64,000 nt of DNA from Athripsodes cinereus (taxonomy: Eukaryota > Arthropoda > Insecta > Trichoptera > Leptoceridae), in assembly GCA_947579605.1 (NCBI GenBank), contig OX388314.1, positions 19,651,982 to 19,715,981 on the forward strand, given 5' to 3'. A model generated the notes under the pieces. That model saw only the letters and a list, made by a program, of their open reading frames with translations, did no database searches and had not been told where the DNA came from. The stretch's first letter is position 1, and each line of letters starts with the position of its first letter. Of this stretch, positions 62,834 to 64,000 are shown piece after piece. The position numbers and the translations under genes are program-made.

Positions 62834-64000
62834 GCAAATGCTGCTGTAGCCAATCAAAAACGGGCAAGGACACGCATCACAGATGACCAACTAAAGATCT
62901 TGAGGGCACATTTCGATATCAATAATTCTCCGAGTGAAGATGCCATCCATGAAATGGCAGCACAGTCTGGTCTTCCACCAAAGGTAATCAAGCATTGGTT
63001 TAGAAATACACTCTTCAAGGAACGCCAAAGAAATAAGGACTCACCATACAATTTTAATAATCCACCATCAACAACATTAAATCTAGAAGAGTATGAGAAG
63101 ACTGGGGAAGCTAAAGTAACCCCTTTAAACTCATCAACAAGTTCAGATGAGGGTAGACCACCTCCAGAAAAAATGGCGAAAATTTCGCCAGCACCAGCAC
63201 CAGCACCCACTCCGCCAATGTCCTTTCCGAAGCAAGAAAATCAACTAAAAATTGAACCTCACGAAGATAAAGAGGAAGAAATAAATAAATACAATTCTTA
63301 TGATAACAAACATCAAGAAGATAAAATGTTTAATTTTCCATTGAATATTCCACCACAGAGTCCCGTCTCTAGCCTAGCCGGATCAGAACATCCACCTAAT
63401 ATATCAAGACCAACAACACCAAATCACATGTCTCTAAGTTCTATAATACAATCACAATTAGAATCAATACCAGCTTCAGCTATTCCACAAATACCACAAC
63501 TATCAGGAAACCATCCATCGATGCTACCACCAAAACTCACACCACAAAATTTCGCTTCCCCAAACAATTTGCCCCCGAATGTCTTACCCATGACCCCAAA
63601 CAGAAGTTTAAGCCCTGGTCGAGGTTTAAATGAATTTGGACTTTCCGGGGGCAATTCCAATGGGTCTAATAGTTCCGGAGGATCTTCCGGAAAACGAGCA
63701 AATAGAACTCGTTTCACTGATTATCAAATTAAAGTATTGCAAGAGTTTTTTGAGAACAATGCATATCCCAAAGATGACGACCTTGAATATCTTTCAAAAC
63801 TCTTAGGCCTTAGTCCACGAGTAATTGTTGTCTGGTTTCAAAATGCTAGACAAAAGGCTAGAAAAGTATATGAAAACCAACCTGCTGTAGAACAACCGCT
63901 ACCGGGAATTCCCGATGAACCTGGAGCAAATAGATTTCAAAGAACACCGGGATTGAATTATCAATGTAAAAAGTGCCAGCTAGTATTCCAACGGTATTAT
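62834..64000 (+). CDS. zfh2: zfh2/ZFHX3-4 orthologue, third coding exon (homeodomains 1 and 2), cut by window end
   Basis: The acceptor ttttttccccag ends at 62833. The phase-0 frame is open for 389 codons to the end of the window, so neither stop nor donor is seen. It begins ANAAVANQ and goes at once into homeodomain 1 (about 62858-63037), with recognition helix [17 protein letters not shown]. Position 50 of this homeodomain is Arg rather than the usual Gln, a feature shared with ZFHX3/4 homeodomain 1. A Ser/Pro/Asn-rich linker of about 210 residues follows. Homeodomain 2 (about 63692-63871) has helix 3 [16 protein letters not shown] with the normal WFQN. After it comes [15 protein letters not shown], the start of the C2H2 finger that follows homeodomain 2 in the family. 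Together with exons 1 and 2 the protein reaches at least residue 2,315. One or two more homeodomains and further fingers are expected downstream, from family knowledge (three homeodomains in fly zfh2, four in ZFHX3/4). Confidence 0.96.

Overview
This window is AT-rich animal DNA and almost certainly comes from an insect. Lepidoptera is the best guess. The evidence is the very frequent palindrome-like word taggtacctac, the RTE-type LINE fragments, the tRNA-type SINE remnants, and a LINE 3' end resembling ones common in moths and butterflies. An aphid or another insect cannot be excluded from sequence alone. There are no bacterial features.

The one clear host gene is on the + strand. It is the insect orthologue of zfh2/ZFHX3/ZFHX4, a giant zinc-finger homeodomain transcription factor. 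Three coding exons are visible: 39287-42098 (start codon 39320; eight C2H2-type fingers), 54107-57105 (poly-Q plus eleven fingers) and 62834 to the window end (homeodomains 1 and 2 and the start of the next finger). The exons join in frame (phase 1, then phase 0) through introns of 12,008 and 5,728 bp with good GT/AG borders. At least 2,315 residues are encoded; the rest lies beyond the window.

Bases 1-39286 hold no gene I can identify with confidence. They are probably 5' intron and/or intergenic DNA of the same locus, filled with decayed transposons. Weak coding candidates there are a 99-codon frame on the minus strand at 36103-36402 (possible small membrane protein), a 47-codon frame on the minus strand at 11973-12116, and an acceptor-plus-24-codon patch at 36792-36868.

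The most striking non-host feature is a near full-length RTE-type LINE in the first intron, in the sense orientation (about 44876-48867). It has an array of 149-bp 5' monomers (four full copies and one partial, no differences seen), an apurinic-type endonuclease and a reverse transcriptase, and one frameshift in a run of eight A. The window also carries about 20 copies or fragments of a short repeat ('family A'). Family A resembles this LINE at two separate points: about 27 bp around the LINE start codon and about 40 bp at the LINE 3' end. Between them it has unrelated sequence containing a small stem-loop, in which one copy shows a compensatory change. This suggests a chimeric non-autonomous element using the LINE machinery. 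One copy sits just after the exon 2 donor and would supply a TE-derived C-terminus if that intron were retained.

Other repeats are a tRNA-related SINE (18609, 25640, 51190), hAT-like elements with terminal inverted repeats (43339, 21659), decayed LINE 3' ends on the minus strand (1862, 32462, 34205, 44590), a LINE-type 3' end plus a second LINE fragment (33370-33640), and a near-perfect hairpin at 6274-6332.
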